DNA of 64,000 nt, taken from the NCBI GenBank assembly GCA_905233915.1, contig CAJOFM010000015.1, positions 1 through 64,000 of the forward strand. Direction: 5' to 3'. Of the stretch, positions 51,655 through 60,473 are shown piece after piece. Within the stretch, counting starts at the first letter, position 1; each line of letters begins with the position of its first letter. This stretch comes from an uncultured Muribaculaceae bacterium. Lineage in GTDB: Bacteria; Bacteroidota; Bacteroidia; Bacteroidales; Muribaculaceae. The notes under the pieces were generated by a model. It ran no database searches. It had not been told where the DNA came from and worked only from the letters and a program-made list of their open reading frames with translations. A program made the position numbers and the translations under genes.

Positions 51655-53907
51655 GTGGAATTTACTACCGAACTTGAGAATATCATCACATCGGCAATGA
51701 TTATTGCCGATACCTGCCGCAACAAGCTGGTGACTCCCGAGCATCTGCTGCTTGCTGCCTTGGGCGAGGACGTCGTGGATGCCTCGTTGCGGGCGAGTGT
51801 CGTTGATCTGCCCATCGATGATGTGAAACTGCAACTGCGTGACTACATCGACACGCGGCTGGAGCGTTTTGCTGAGGACGAAACCGAACGGCAGATGTAT
51901 GCCTCGCACCAGTACGGAGAACTCATTCACCACCTGGACCAAGAGAGCGAGAAGGCCGGGTCGTCTGTTATTGATGTTCCGCAGCTGATTGCAGCTATGA
52001 TGGACCTCAAGGAGTCCTTTGCCGCCAACTGTCTGAAAACCCTGGTTAATGAGGATAAAGACAGGTTCTTGCGTGTCTTGGAAAGGGCCTATCGTACCGA
52101 GAAGCCGACCGATGATGCAGAGATTGATGATGGGGGCGAACTTGATGTGCTTGAGCCCCATGAGGAACAGCGTGCACCGCAGGCTGGAAGTTGGCGTGAC
52201 TATGTGCTCTGCATCAACGACCACTTGGATGACCACAACCCGCTCATCGGACGTGAAACCGAGTTGGACCGCACCATCCAGGTGCTGTGCCGTAAGGACA
52301 AGAACAACCCGTTGCACATCGGTGAGCCTGGCGTGGGCAAGACCAGCATCGTTTACGGCTTGGCCCAGCGCATCGAGGACGGCAATGTGCCCGAGTCGCT
52401 CAAGGACTCACGCATCTATATGCTCGACTTGGGTGCGCTCATTGCCGGGACACAGTACCGTGGCGACTTTGAGAAACGCCTCAAGACTGTGATGAAAGGT
52501 ATTGCAGCCGAGAAAGGCGCCATCCTTTATATCGACGAAATCCACAACATCGTTGGGGCAGGACAGACGGGTGAAGGCTCGATGGACGCCAGCAACCTGT
52601 TAAAACCGTACCTCGAGGGTGGACGGGTGCGCTTCATCGGGGCCACGACCTACGAGGAATACAACCGCTACATCATGCGCAACAAGGGCCTGATGCGCCG
52701 TTTCCAGCAAGTGGCCATTGACGAGCCAAGCATTGAGGAAACGCTCAAGATTGTGCAGATGCTCAAGGAGGGGTACGAGCAATTCCATCAGGTGGAATAT
52801 GACGATGACGCCCTGGAACTGGCAGTGACAGGCAGCGCCCGCCACATCACCGACCGATATTTGCCCGACAAGGCCATCGACCTGATGGACGAGGCCGGCG
52901 CGTGGGTGCAGATGAACCGCAAGGATGGTGAGTCACGGCGCGTGGACAAGGCACTCATCGCCAACGTGCTCGCCCGTATCGCTAAGGTGGACTCCTTGAC
53001 GATGGACCAGGATGACAACGACAGGCTGGAGAGCCTGGAGCCGCGCATCCTTGACAAGATTTACGGTCAGGACAAGGCGGTCAAGCAGGTGGTCGAGGCA
53101 GTGCAGATGTCCAAGGCGGGCCTCACCGACGAGAACAAGCCCCTGGCATCGCTGCTGTTTGTGGGCCCTACGGGAGTGGGTAAGACCGAGGTCGCACGAG
53201 TCCTCGCCAAGGAATTGGGCGTGGAACTGGTGCGCTTCGACATGAGCGAATATGTGGAGAAACACACGGTTGCCAAACTCATCGGCTCGCCCGCTGGCTA
53301 TGTGGGTTACGATGATGGCGGACTGCTGACCGATGCGGTGCGCAAGCATCCCGATTGTGTGCTCCTGCTCGACGAAATCGAGAAAGCACATGACGATATC
53401 TTCAACCTGTTGCTGCAGGTAATGGACTATGGCACGCTGAGCGACAACAAGGGCCGCAAGGCCGTGTTCCGTAACGTGGTGCTCATCATGACCAGCAATG
53501 CCGGTGCACAGTTTGCGCATCAGGCGTCGGTGGGATTCGCTTCAACGGTGACCGCAGGCCAGGCAATGCTCAAGCAGGTGAAGAAGACCTTTAAGCCCGA
53601 GTTCATCAACCGCCTGTCATCGATTGTGGTGTTCAACGACATGGACCTCACGATGGCGGGCATGATCCTGGACAAGAAGTTGCGCGAATTGCAGGAGATG
53701 CTCAACACCAAGGGCGTCACGCTCCGCTTGGGCGACAAGGCCCGCGAGCAGTTGCTCCAAGAGGGCTATAGTCAGGAATACGGTGCCCGCGAGATGGACC
53801 GTGTGATCCATGCCCGCCTCAAGACCCGGCTTGTGCGTGAGATCCTGTTTGGTTCGCTCAAGCAGGGCGGCGAGTGTGTAATCGATGATTTGGGTCAGAT
53901 AGAGTAG
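51655..53907 (+). CDS. clpA: ATP-dependent Clp protease ATP-binding subunit ClpA
   Basis: A 750-residue AAA+ unfoldase that feeds proteins to ClpP. It starts with GTG (VEFTTELENII). Order: Clp_N (~1-145), AAA+ 1 with GEPGVGKTS (~225), Walker B LYIDEIHNI, no ClpB-type coiled coil, AAA+ 2 with GPTGVGKTE (~505) and LLLDEIEKAH. The ASVGFAS stretch after SNAGAQFAHQ corresponds to the ClpP-binding loop (IGF/IGL type). The stop is 11 bases before aat, so the three genes clpS-clpA-aat make one unit. clpP is elsewhere. Confidence 0.95.
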   Translation: MEFTTELENIITSAMIIADTCRNKLVTPEHLLLAALGEDVVDASLRASVVDLPIDDVKLQLRDYIDTRLERFAEDETERQMYASHQYGELIHHLDQESEKAGSSVIDVPQLIAAMMDLKESFAANCLKTLVNEDKDRFLRVLERAYRTEKPTDDAEIDDGGELDVLEPHEEQRAPQAGSWRDYVLCINDHLDDHNPLIGRETELDRTIQVLCRKDKNNPLHIGEPGVGKTSIVYGLAQRIEDGNVPESLKDSRIYMLDLGALIAGTQYRGDFEKRLKTVMKGIAAEKGAILYIDEIHNIVGAGQTGEGSMDASNLLKPYLEGGRVRFIGATTYEEYNRYIMRNKGLMRRFQQVAIDEPSIEETLKIVQMLKEGYEQFHQVEYDDDALELAVTGSARHITDRYLPDKAIDLMDEAGAWVQMNRKDGESRRVDKALIANVLARIAKVDSLTMDQDDNDRLESLEPRILDKIYGQDKAVKQVVEAVQMSKAGLTDENKPLASLLFVGPTGVGKTEVARVLAKELGVELVRFDMSEYVEKHTVAKLIGSPAGYVGYDDGGLLTDAVRKHPDCVLLLDEIEKAHDDIFNLLLQVMDYGTLSDNKGRKAVFRNVVLIMTSNAGAQFAHQASVGFASTVTAGQAMLKQVKKTFKPEFINRLSSIVVFNDMDLTMAGMILDKKLRELQEMLNTKGVTLRLGDKAREQLLQEGYSQEYGAREMDRVIHARLKTRLVREILFGSLKQGGECVIDDLGQIE

Positions 53908-53918
53908 GGGACAGGAAC

Positions 53919-54596
53919 ATGATATACCAGTTGAATGACGAAATCGTTTTCCCCGACCCCAGGACGGGCGAGGAGGATGGCCTGCTGGCTGTGGGTGGCG
54001 ACCTGAGCGAGGAGCGCCTCTTGCTTGCTTACAGTTACGGCATCTTCCCGTGGTTCTCGTTCCGTGACTGGGAACAACCCGCATGGTATTGTCCCATGCA
54101 GCGCTTTGTGATTTTCCCCGATGAGATTCATATTTCCCACTCGATGCGCACCTTGATGAACAAGAAGGAGTATTATGTCACATTCAACCGCGATTTTGAT
54201 GCGGTGATTGAAGGGTGCAGCCAGGTGGACGGCCGCTATAATGCCGCGGGCGCATGGTTGGGCGAGGACATGATGAAAGCCTATCGGCACATGAACCGCC
54301 GCGGCTATGCCGTCAGTGTGGAGACCTGGAACAAGGAGCACGAACTGGTGGGCGGACTCTATGGCATGGCCATGGGTGACTGCTTCATTGGCGAGAGCAT
54401 GTTCTCGAGAGAACCTAACGCGTCAAAGCTGGCCCTGATTGACCTGGCAAAGCTCATGCAGCGCATTGGCGGCAAGATGATCGACTGCCAGCTCGAAACG
54501 CCCCACCTCAAGTCGATGGGAGGTCATTTCATCCCTTATGAGCAATACATGGAACTGCTCAACCCTGGCGCGCTGGCTCTTATCGATCAACAATAA
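53919..54596 (+). CDS. aat: Leucyl/phenylalanyl-tRNA-protein transferase
   Basis: A 225-residue cytosolic enzyme that adds Leu or Phe from tRNA to proteins with N-terminal Arg or Lys, creating an N-degron. Evidence is FPDPRTGEEDGLLAVGGDLS, YSYGIFPWFS, WYCPMQRFVIFP, and LVGGLYGMAMGDCFIGESMFS, all conserved in Aat. It lies directly after clpA, so tagging, recognition and unfolding are encoded together. Confidence 0.95.
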   Translation: MIYQLNDEIVFPDPRTGEEDGLLAVGGDLSEERLLLAYSYGIFPWFSFRDWEQPAWYCPMQRFVIFPDEIHISHSMRTLMNKKEYYVTFNRDFDAVIEGCSQVDGRYNAAGAWLGEDMMKAYRHMNRRGYAVSVETWNKEHELVGGLYGMAMGDCFIGESMFSREPNASKLALIDLAKLMQRIGGKMIDCQLETPHLKSMGGHFIPYEQYMELLNPGALALIDQQ

Positions 54597-54611
54597 CCCC
54601 ATCATTGCATT

Positions 54612-54627
54612 GCGGGCGGTAGCCCGC
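54612..54627. repeat. Short GC-rich palindrome
   Basis: GCGGGC and GCCCGC flank GGTA after aat; REP-like in form. Confidence 0.45.
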
Positions 54628-54641
54628 GTGTGACAACATAA

Positions 54642-54673
54642 CGAGGCGACCCATTTGGGCCGCCTCGCTGTTT
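54642..54673. terminator. Terminator between aat and the T9SS-tail gene
   Basis: CGAGGCG and CGCCTCG pair, extended by CCC/GGG across one mismatch, loop ATTT, followed by CTGTTT on the plus side. It lies between convergent genes. Confidence 0.65.
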
Positions 54674-54695
54674 GATGCGATGGACGCAGCACAGG

Positions 54696-56516
54696 TTACT
54701 TGACAACCTTAACGGCGCTGGTGGTGCCGTCGGTGTAGGTGGTAACCTTGATGGTCAAGCCCTGGGGCTGGGCCATCTCCTGGCCAGTCACGTTGAAGTA
54801 GCGGACGCTGGCAACAGACTTGCCGGCATTCATCTCGTTAACGCTGCTGGGACGCTCATAGAGCCATGCGATCTCAGATGCGTTCTTCACACCATCCACC
54901 TCGTAGAAGGCTTGCACGCCAATGTTCTCGGTGAACAAGGGATTGTCACCCTCGTTGGTGCGGTAGAAGGTGCAGCCATAGGCCGAGATGTCCACGCCGT
55001 AGGCATATAACTCATAGGGAATCTCGGTCATGTCCTCCCACAGGTCGTTAACGTAGGTGTCGGCCTCGAAGGTGAACAACTCGGGACCATTGCCATTGTC
55101 AACGTAAACGCTGAAGCTCAAGCACTCGGGATTGATGAGGTTACCCTCGATGTCGGTGGTGGGCATGTAGAAGATAAAGAAGCTGTTGCCCTCCTCATCA
55201 CCGCCGTCATACCAGCCATCGATGATGGGTGCCTCGGGAATGGCGGGCACCGTGTTGATGAGTTGACCGAAGGGCATCACGTCGCCGTAGATGTTCCAGT
55301 TGGCAAACTCAATGCAATTCACTGAATAGTCATAGCTGTACATGCCCACCATGCCGGTGGCGTTGCCCCAGTCGGGGAAGTCAGCCATGACGTCACCCTC
55401 GCTGTCAAGCAGGTACAGGGCGTTGTCCATGAACAGGAAATTGATTTCCTCGGTGTTGAAGTCGACCTCGGTGTCCAGGTAGTAGCCATCCTCTTCTTCA
55501 GACACATAGGTGCTGCCCCACATGAGTTGGATACCGTATTCCATGTCCTCGTTGTAGTAGATATACTGTCCCGTGGGAATGCTGATCATGCCCGTCTCGG
55601 GATCGTAAGTTCCCTCAACCCAATAGCCGTAGTCGTGCCACCACAACGGATTCATGATGTAGGCTTTGCCTTCTTCCTCGTTCAAGACAAGGTTGATGTC
55701 GCCATCGGTCTTGCCGTAGTAAATGCCGCTGCTGAACAGAATGTAGCCTGAATTGCGGTTCAAGGTGTACAGGTCGCCCTCAGGTTGCTCGGTGATGACT
55801 GAGGGGCCAGTGGGATCCAGCGGTTCGGTCTCGGTGAACACGGTGTTCCACTCCAGTGCGCCCGCAAAGCTCATGTCATCGGTCCAGTAGGTGCCCAGTC
55901 CAGTGGCCTCGAAGTCCCAGAACTCGTTGTCCGGGTCTTCGACAGGGGCAATGCCATCTTCCAGGGTGATGGTTTCGCCATCGATGGTGTAAACCACCTC
56001 GGTGGTGCGCTCATCAATGATGAAATCGATGTAGGGCGTGCCATCCTCGTTATAGGCGATAACCGTGGAGCCCCATGCCAGCACAATGTCGGCATCGTAG
56101 GTGTAGCTGTGATAGACCGATTGGCCCATGGGGACGATGATTTGTGTGCCGTCATCACTGAGTTGTCCTTCAACCCAGTTGTTGCCCCATGCCTTGCCGA
56201 TGTTGTAAAGGATGTTTTTCAGGTAAACCTTGCCGTCCTCGGCAAACACAACGTCCATACGGCCATCTATCTGATCGCCCGTGTAGATCCTGTTGCCTTC
56301 AGGGTAGATGGCTTTGCCGGACCGCAGGTAGCTGTGGAGCTCGCCCTCGGGCTGGTCATAGATGACACGCATGCTGCTTTTCAAGTCCGTTGGTTTAGCC
56401 TGCTGAACTTGTTCCATCTTGTTTTTCCTCACGTCATGGGAAGTCTTGATGCCAACACCTGCCGATGCGCACAAGGCGGTGATGGCAATTAACAGAAGAA
56501 GAGATAACTTTTTCAT
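54696..56516 (-). CDS. Secreted protein with internal duplication and T9SS sorting tail
   Basis: A 606-residue secreted protein: signal peptide (~1-20), two related ~150-residue units, the first beginning near QPEGELHSY (~52) and the second near QPEGDLYTL (~242), an Ig-like stretch (~410-540), and the sorting tail (~563-606; GKSVASVRYFNVTGQ, then KVTTYTDGTTSAVKVVK). The units share a pattern of IY..DG, VEG and WGST blocks, which points to a duplicated beta-rich fold, function unknown. The tail matches those at 20966 and 39436. A consensus promoter and a heptamer array lie upstream. Confidence 0.75.
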   Translation of the reverse strand: MKKLSLLLLIAITALCASAGVGIKTSHDVRKNKMEQVQQAKPTDLKSSMRVIYDQPEGELHSYLRSGKAIYPEGNRIYTGDQIDGRMDVVFAEDGKVYLKNILYNIGKAWGNNWVEGQLSDDGTQIIVPMGQSVYHSYTYDADIVLAWGSTVIAYNEDGTPYIDFIIDERTTEVVYTIDGETITLEDGIAPVEDPDNEFWDFEATGLGTYWTDDMSFAGALEWNTVFTETEPLDPTGPSVITEQPEGDLYTLNRNSGYILFSSGIYYGKTDGDINLVLNEEEGKAYIMNPLWWHDYGYWVEGTYDPETGMISIPTGQYIYYNEDMEYGIQLMWGSTYVSEEEDGYYLDTEVDFNTEEINFLFMDNALYLLDSEGDVMADFPDWGNATGMVGMYSYDYSVNCIEFANWNIYGDVMPFGQLINTVPAIPEAPIIDGWYDGGDEEGNSFFIFYMPTTDIEGNLINPECLSFSVYVDNGNGPELFTFEADTYVNDLWEDMTEIPYELYAYGVDISAYGCTFYRTNEGDNPLFTENIGVQAFYEVDGVKNASEIAWLYERPSSVNEMNAGKSVASVRYFNVTGQEMAQPQGLTIKVTTYTDGTTSAVKVVK

Positions 56517-56564
56517 ATAAATGCTGATTTAAACGGTTAATTGAATAATGGTTATTAACGTGAG

Positions 56565-56595
56565 CAAAGTTAGTGCTTAAATTTTGAAATTCAAA
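56565..56595 (-). promoter_or_regulatory. Promoter of the T9SS-tail gene at 54696
   Basis: On the minus strand TTTG (56595-56592), 19 bases, TAACTTTG (56572-56565): full consensus, 49 bases before the ATG at 56516. Confidence 0.8.
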
Positions 56596-56677
56596 GCATT
56601 ACCCTGATTTTTTTAAGTAAATCGCTAATATCTTCTAGCCGTTTCCCATTCTAACCCAATGAATACCTGATAATTCC

Positions 56678-56808
56678 TAACTCTTAACTCTTAACTCTTA
56701 ACTCTTAACCTCTAACCTTTAACCTCTAACCTCTAACCTCTAACCTCTATCCTCTATCCTCTATCCTCTATCCTCTATCCTCTAACCTCTAACCTCTAAC
56801 CTCTAAAC
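56678..56808. repeat. Heptameric tandem repeat array (TAACCTC type)
   Basis: About 18 seven-base units in runs: four TAACTCT, then TAACCTC/TAACCTT, a block of TATCCTC, then TAACCTC again. It lies in the 745-base gap before rpsL. The block structure suggests expansion by slippage or unequal exchange. A related, more decayed copy is at 24572-24627. Confidence 0.95.
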
Positions 56809-56865
56809 TATATATATTATATATAATGTGTAGCTTGGACAGTCGCCTCTGATGTTTTGTCTCAT

Positions 56866-56901
56866 CCCTGGTTGCCTTCACCGATTGCGGTAAGGCCTGG
56901 G
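56866..56901. repeat. Extended hairpin upstream of the str operon
   Basis: GCCTT-c-ACCG pairs with CGGTAAGGC around ATTG, extended outward by CCC-t-G with C-t-GGG. No promoter or U-run was recognised, so its status as RNA, terminator or remnant is open. Confidence 0.45.
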
Positions 56902-57007
56902 ACGGTTTTGGGATGCGATTTGCCTAAAAATGTGCCGAAATTCGGCTAAAATAAGTTAAATATCGTTAAGCTTAAATAATTTTCACAGTCTTAAAACCGT
57001 TTGAAAT

Positions 57008-57033
57008 TCACCATTATAGACGTATTATGGTGA
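57008..57033. repeat. Imperfect dyad upstream of rpsL promoter
   Basis: TCACCATTATA and TATTATGGTGA flank GACG, with one mismatched pair. A smaller inverted pair, CAGGTA and TACCTG, follows at 57038-57062. Confidence 0.5.
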
Positions 57034-57086
57034 TAAACAGGTAGTTGTGAAAATGATACCTGGTACATTATATATAAAAAAGAGTA

Positions 57087-57102
57087 GGCCAAACGTTTGG
57101 CC
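57087..57102. promoter_or_regulatory. 16-bp perfect palindrome on the -33 box of the str operon
   Basis: GGCCAAACGTTTGGCC is fully self-complementary and contains the TTTG (57096-57099) that forms the -33 element, so a protein bound here would block the promoter. Confidence 0.7.
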
Positions 57103-57127
57103 ATTACGGAAATTGTTTGTAATTTTG
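57096..57127 (+). promoter_or_regulatory. Promoter of the rpsL/str operon
   Basis: TTTG (57096-57099), 20 bases, TAATTTTG (57120-57127): full consensus. The leader to the rpsL ATG is about 130 bases. Confidence 0.85.
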
Positions 57128-57261
57128 CATCGCTTTTTTGCGCCGCTAGGCCGAAAAATGATATCTAACCGCTTGATTGCGTGAGGAATTAGGTGGTCTG
57201 AGGGGCAGGGAAGCAAACTGAAAAATATTTGTCAAATTAATTAAAAACTAAACAAACTAAG

Positions 57262-57642
57262 ATGCCTACAATTCAGCAATTAGTAAGAAAAGGCCGCACT
57301 GCGCTGGAATCCACCAGCAAATCGCCCGCTCTGGACGCATGTCCCCAGCGTCGCGGTGTGTGTGTTCGTGTTTACACGACCACGCCTAAGAAGCCGAACT
57401 CGGCAATGCGCAAGGTTGCCCGTGTCCGTCTGACCAACGGTAAGGAGGTGAACTCCTACATCCCTGGTGAGGGCCACAACCTGCAGGAGCACTCGATCGT
57501 CATGGTACGCGGTGGCCGCGTTAAGGACCTTCCCGGTGTTCGCTACCACATCATCCGTGGCACTCTCGACACCGCCGGTGTAGAAGGCCGCACCCAGCGC
57601 CGCAGCAAGTACGGTGCCAAGCGTCCCAAGAAGAAAAAGTAA
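57262..57642 (+). CDS. rpsL: 30S ribosomal protein S12
   Basis: A 126-residue ribosomal protein of the decoding centre. [48 protein letters not shown] and the P-loop [16 protein letters not shown] are diagnostic. The Lys in TTPKKPN is the site where streptomycin-resistance changes occur; it has the normal sensitive-type residues. First gene of the operon. Confidence 0.98.
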   Translation: MPTIQQLVRKGRTALESTSKSPALDACPQRRGVCVRVYTTTPKKPNSAMRKVARVRLTNGKEVNSYIPGEGHNLQEHSIVMVRGGRVKDLPGVRYHIIRGTLDTAGVEGRTQRRSKYGAKRPKKKK

Positions 57643-57822
57643 TTGACGCTCTAAAGGCCCTGACTTACTAAAATCAATTCAAAAAGTAAAATTAATTTCA
57701 AACTTAGTTTTCAGTTTTATTGGATTGGACATTTGGTTGAGTAAACGCGCCGCAGCGGCGGGCGTTGAAGAACAAAGCAAAAGACAACCAAGCAGACTTA
57801 AAACTACAACTGTGTTTAAAAA
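57643..57822 (+). promoter_or_regulatory. rpsL-rpsG intercistronic region with GC-rich hairpin
   Basis: A 180-base gap, far longer than other gaps in this operon. AACGC-g-CCGC pairs with GCGG-cgg-GCGTT around A at about 57744-57768. In E. coli S7 represses its own operon by binding in this gap, so a similar role is possible; this is inference only. Confidence 0.35.
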
Positions 57823-58299
57823 ATGAGAAAGGCTAAGCCCAAAAAAAGGATCATCCTCCCCGATCCTAAGTTCGGTGACGTTCGCGTAACCAAGTTCGTC
57901 AACCACCTCATGTATGATGGTAAGAAGACCACTTCTTACCGAATCTTCTACAGTGCCCTGGATCTCGTGGGCAAGAAGATGGCTAGTGAAGAGAAGACCC
58001 CTCTCGAAATTTGGAAAGCCGCGCTCGAGAAGATCACTCCCCAAGTGGAGGTGAAGTCCCGTCGCGTGGGTGGCGCTACCTTCCAGGTGCCCACCGAAAT
58101 CCGCCCCGACCGCAAAGAGTCGGTTTCAATGAAGAACATGATCATTTTCGCTCGCAAGCGTGGCGGCAAGACTATGGCCGACAAGCTGGCTGCTGAAATC
58201 ATGGACGCTTATAACGAGCAGGGTGGCGCGTTCAAGCGCAAAGAGGACATGCACCGCATGGCCGAGGCTAACCGCGCATTTGCTCACTTTAGATTCTGA
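57823..58299 (+). CDS. rpsG: 30S ribosomal protein S7
   Basis: A 158-residue protein that nucleates the head of the small subunit. [47 protein letters not shown] and [41 protein letters not shown] in pieces show the full family pattern and usual length. Followed after 22 bases by fusA. Confidence 0.98.
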   Translation: MRKAKPKKRIILPDPKFGDVRVTKFVNHLMYDGKKTTSYRIFYSALDLVGKKMASEEKTPLEIWKAALEKITPQVEVKSRRVGGATFQVPTEIRPDRKESVSMKNMIIFARKRGGKTMADKLAAEIMDAYNEQGGAFKRKEDMHRMAEANRAFAHFRF

Positions 58300-58321
58300 T
58301 TTAGCGACGACGTGAACAGCA

Positions 58322-60448
58322 ATGGGCACTGACGCACAACTGAAATATACACGTAACATCGGCATCATGGCACACATCGATGCCGGCAAGACCACCACAT
58401 CGGAGCGGATCTTGTACTACACGGGCCTTACCCACAAGATGGGAGAGGTTCATGAGGGTACCGCCACCATGGACTGGATGGAGCAGGAGCAGGAGAGGGG
58501 CATCACCATCACCAGCGCCGCCACCACCGCGTTCTGGAACTATGACGGTGACAAGTACAAGATCAACCTGATCGACACTCCGGGGCATGTGGACTTCACC
58601 GTCGAGGTGGAGCGCTCGCTGCGCGTGCTGGATGGCGCTATCGCCACCTTCTGCGCCGTGGGCGGTGTAGAGCCCCAGAGCGAGACCGTGTGGAGGCAGG
58701 CCGACAAGTATGAGGTGCCCCGCATTGCTTATGTTAACAAGATGGACCGTGTGGGCTGCAACTACCTTGACGTGGTGCGCCAGATCCGCGAGGTCCTCGG
58801 GGCCAATCCTTGCCCCATTCAGTTGCCCATCGGTGCCGAGGAGAATTTCAAAGGCGTCGTTGACCTGGTGACGATGCAGGCCCTGTACTGGCACGACGAG
58901 ACGCTCGGTGCCGAGTATGAGACCGCCGACGTCCCCGCCGATATGCTTGACGAGGTTCAGGAGTACCGCGACAAGATGCTTGAGCAGCTCGCCGAATTTG
59001 ACGACGAGTTCATGGCCAAGTACTTTGATGACCCTGAATCGATCACCGTGGACGAGATCAAGAGCGCGATGCGCAAAGCCACGCTCGACCGCAACATCGT
59101 TCCCGTGCTGTGCGGCAGCTCGTTCAAGAACAAGGGTGTGCAGACGCTGCTCGACGCCGTTTGTGCCTACCTGCCCAGCCCTGCTGATGCAGGTGAGGTG
59201 AAAGGCGTTGCCGCCGATGACCCCGAGAAGGTGATCACCCGCAAGCCCTTGTTTGAGGAGCCCTTGTGCGCGCTGGTGTTCAAGATCGCTACCGACCCCT
59301 ATGTGGGCCGTCTGGTCTTCTTCCGCGTGTATTCGGGTCAGTTCAACGCCGGCAGCCAGGTCTATAACGTGCGCACCGGTCAAAAGGAGCGCGTGTCCCG
59401 CTTGTTCCAGATGCACAGCAACCGCCAGAACCCCATGGAGGTGATCGGTTGTGGTGACATCGGCGCGGGAGTGGGTTTCAAGGACGTGCACACGGGTGAC
59501 ACCCTGTGCAGCAGCCGCGAGACCGCCGTTGCCCTCGAGGCAATGGACTTCCCCGAGCCCGTGATCGGTATCGCCGTTGAGCCCAAGACGCAGAACGACC
59601 TCGACCGCATGGCAGTGGGTCTGGCAAAGCTTGCCGAGGAAGACCCCACCTTCCAGGTCGAGAGCAACGAGGAGACAGGACAGACCATCATCCGCGGAAT
59701 GGGTGAGTTGCATCTGGACATCATCCTCGACCGTCTGCGCCGCGAGTTCAAGGTAGAGTGCAACCAGGGTCGCCCCCAGGTTTCCTACAAGGAGGCCATC
59801 TCGCAGGCCGCAACCGTGCGTGAAGTCTTCAAGAAGCAGACCGGTGGTCACGGCAAGTTTGCCGACATCGAGTGCCGTGTCGAGCCCGTTGATGACGACT
59901 TTGAGGGCACGCTGCAGTTTGTCAACGAGGTGAAGGGTGGCAATATCCCCAAGGAGTACATCGCCAGCATCGAGAAGGGTTTCAAGAGCGCTATGCGCAG
60001 CGGTGTTCTCGCAGGCTTCCCCCTGCAGAACCTCAAGGTGACCGTCCTGGACGGCAGCTACCACCCTGTGGACAGCGACAGCCTGAGCTTCGAGCTCTGT
60101 GCCATGCAGGCCTACCGCAGCGCCTGCCGCAAGGCCCGCCCCGTGCTGCTCGAGCCGATGATGAAGCTCGAGGTTGTGACTCCCGAGGAGAACATGGGTG
60201 ACGTCATCGCCGACCTCAACAGGCGCCGTGCCATCGTCGAGGGTATGGAGACCGCCCGCAGCGGCGCCCGCATCGTTAAGGCGAGCACCCCGCTGGCCGA
60301 GATGTTCGGCTATGTCACCGCCCTGCGCAACATCACCAGTGGCCGCGCCACCAGCACGATGTCGTTCTCGCACTTCGCGCCCGTCGCCACTCCTATTGCC
60401 CTGAAGGTGCTCGGTGAGTGCCTGGGTCACGTCGAATTATTGCAATAA
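58322..60448 (+). CDS. fusA: Elongation factor G
   Basis: A 708-residue translational GTPase that drives ribosome translocation. G1 is [16 protein letters not shown]2 includes the RGITI switch, G3 DTPGHVDF, and G4 VNKMDR; domains II-V follow, with [18 protein letters not shown] in domain III. It is the canonical form, located between rpsG and rpsJ, with no tuf gene in the cluster. The opposite strand is open for 709 codons by codon bias alone. Confidence 0.98.
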   Translation: MGTDAQLKYTRNIGIMAHIDAGKTTTSERILYYTGLTHKMGEVHEGTATMDWMEQEQERGITITSAATTAFWNYDGDKYKINLIDTPGHVDFTVEVERSLRVLDGAIATFCAVGGVEPQSETVWRQADKYEVPRIAYVNKMDRVGCNYLDVVRQIREVLGANPCPIQLPIGAEENFKGVVDLVTMQALYWHDETLGAEYETADVPADMLDEVQEYRDKMLEQLAEFDDEFMAKYFDDPESITVDEIKSAMRKATLDRNIVPVLCGSSFKNKGVQTLLDAVCAYLPSPADAGEVKGVAADDPEKVITRKPLFEEPLCALVFKIATDPYVGRLVFFRVYSGQFNAGSQVYNVRTGQKERVSRLFQMHSNRQNPMEVIGCGDIGAGVGFKDVHTGDTLCSSRETAVALEAMDFPEPVIGIAVEPKTQNDLDRMAVGLAKLAEEDPTFQVESNEETGQTIIRGMGELHLDIILDRLRREFKVECNQGRPQVSYKEAISQAATVREVFKKQTGGHGKFADIECRVEPVDDDFEGTLQFVNEVKGGNIPKEYIASIEKGFKSAMRSGVLAGFPLQNLKVTVLDGSYHPVDSDSLSFELCAMQAYRSACRKARPVLLEPMMKLEVVTPEENMGDVIADLNRRRAIVEGMETARSGARIVKASTPLAEMFGYVTALRNITSGRATSTMSFSHFAPVATPIALKVLGECLGHVELLQ

Positions 60449-60473
60449 TACAATTTCACATTGATTAAATAAA

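Noticed and set aside
54612-54627. GCGGGC/GCCCGC palindrome as the aat terminator
   Set aside because: It has no T-run; the larger stem at 54642-54673 is the better terminator.
56678-56808. Heptamer array as a telomere or CRISPR
   Set aside because: It resembles eukaryotic telomere repeats only superficially; the chromosome continues on both sides, and there are no spacers or cas genes.
58301-60430. A 709-codon open frame antisense to fusA
   Set aside because: It lies opposite a canonical fusA, has no family features, and is low-complexity in Gly, Val, His and Leu as expected from the complement of highly biased codons.
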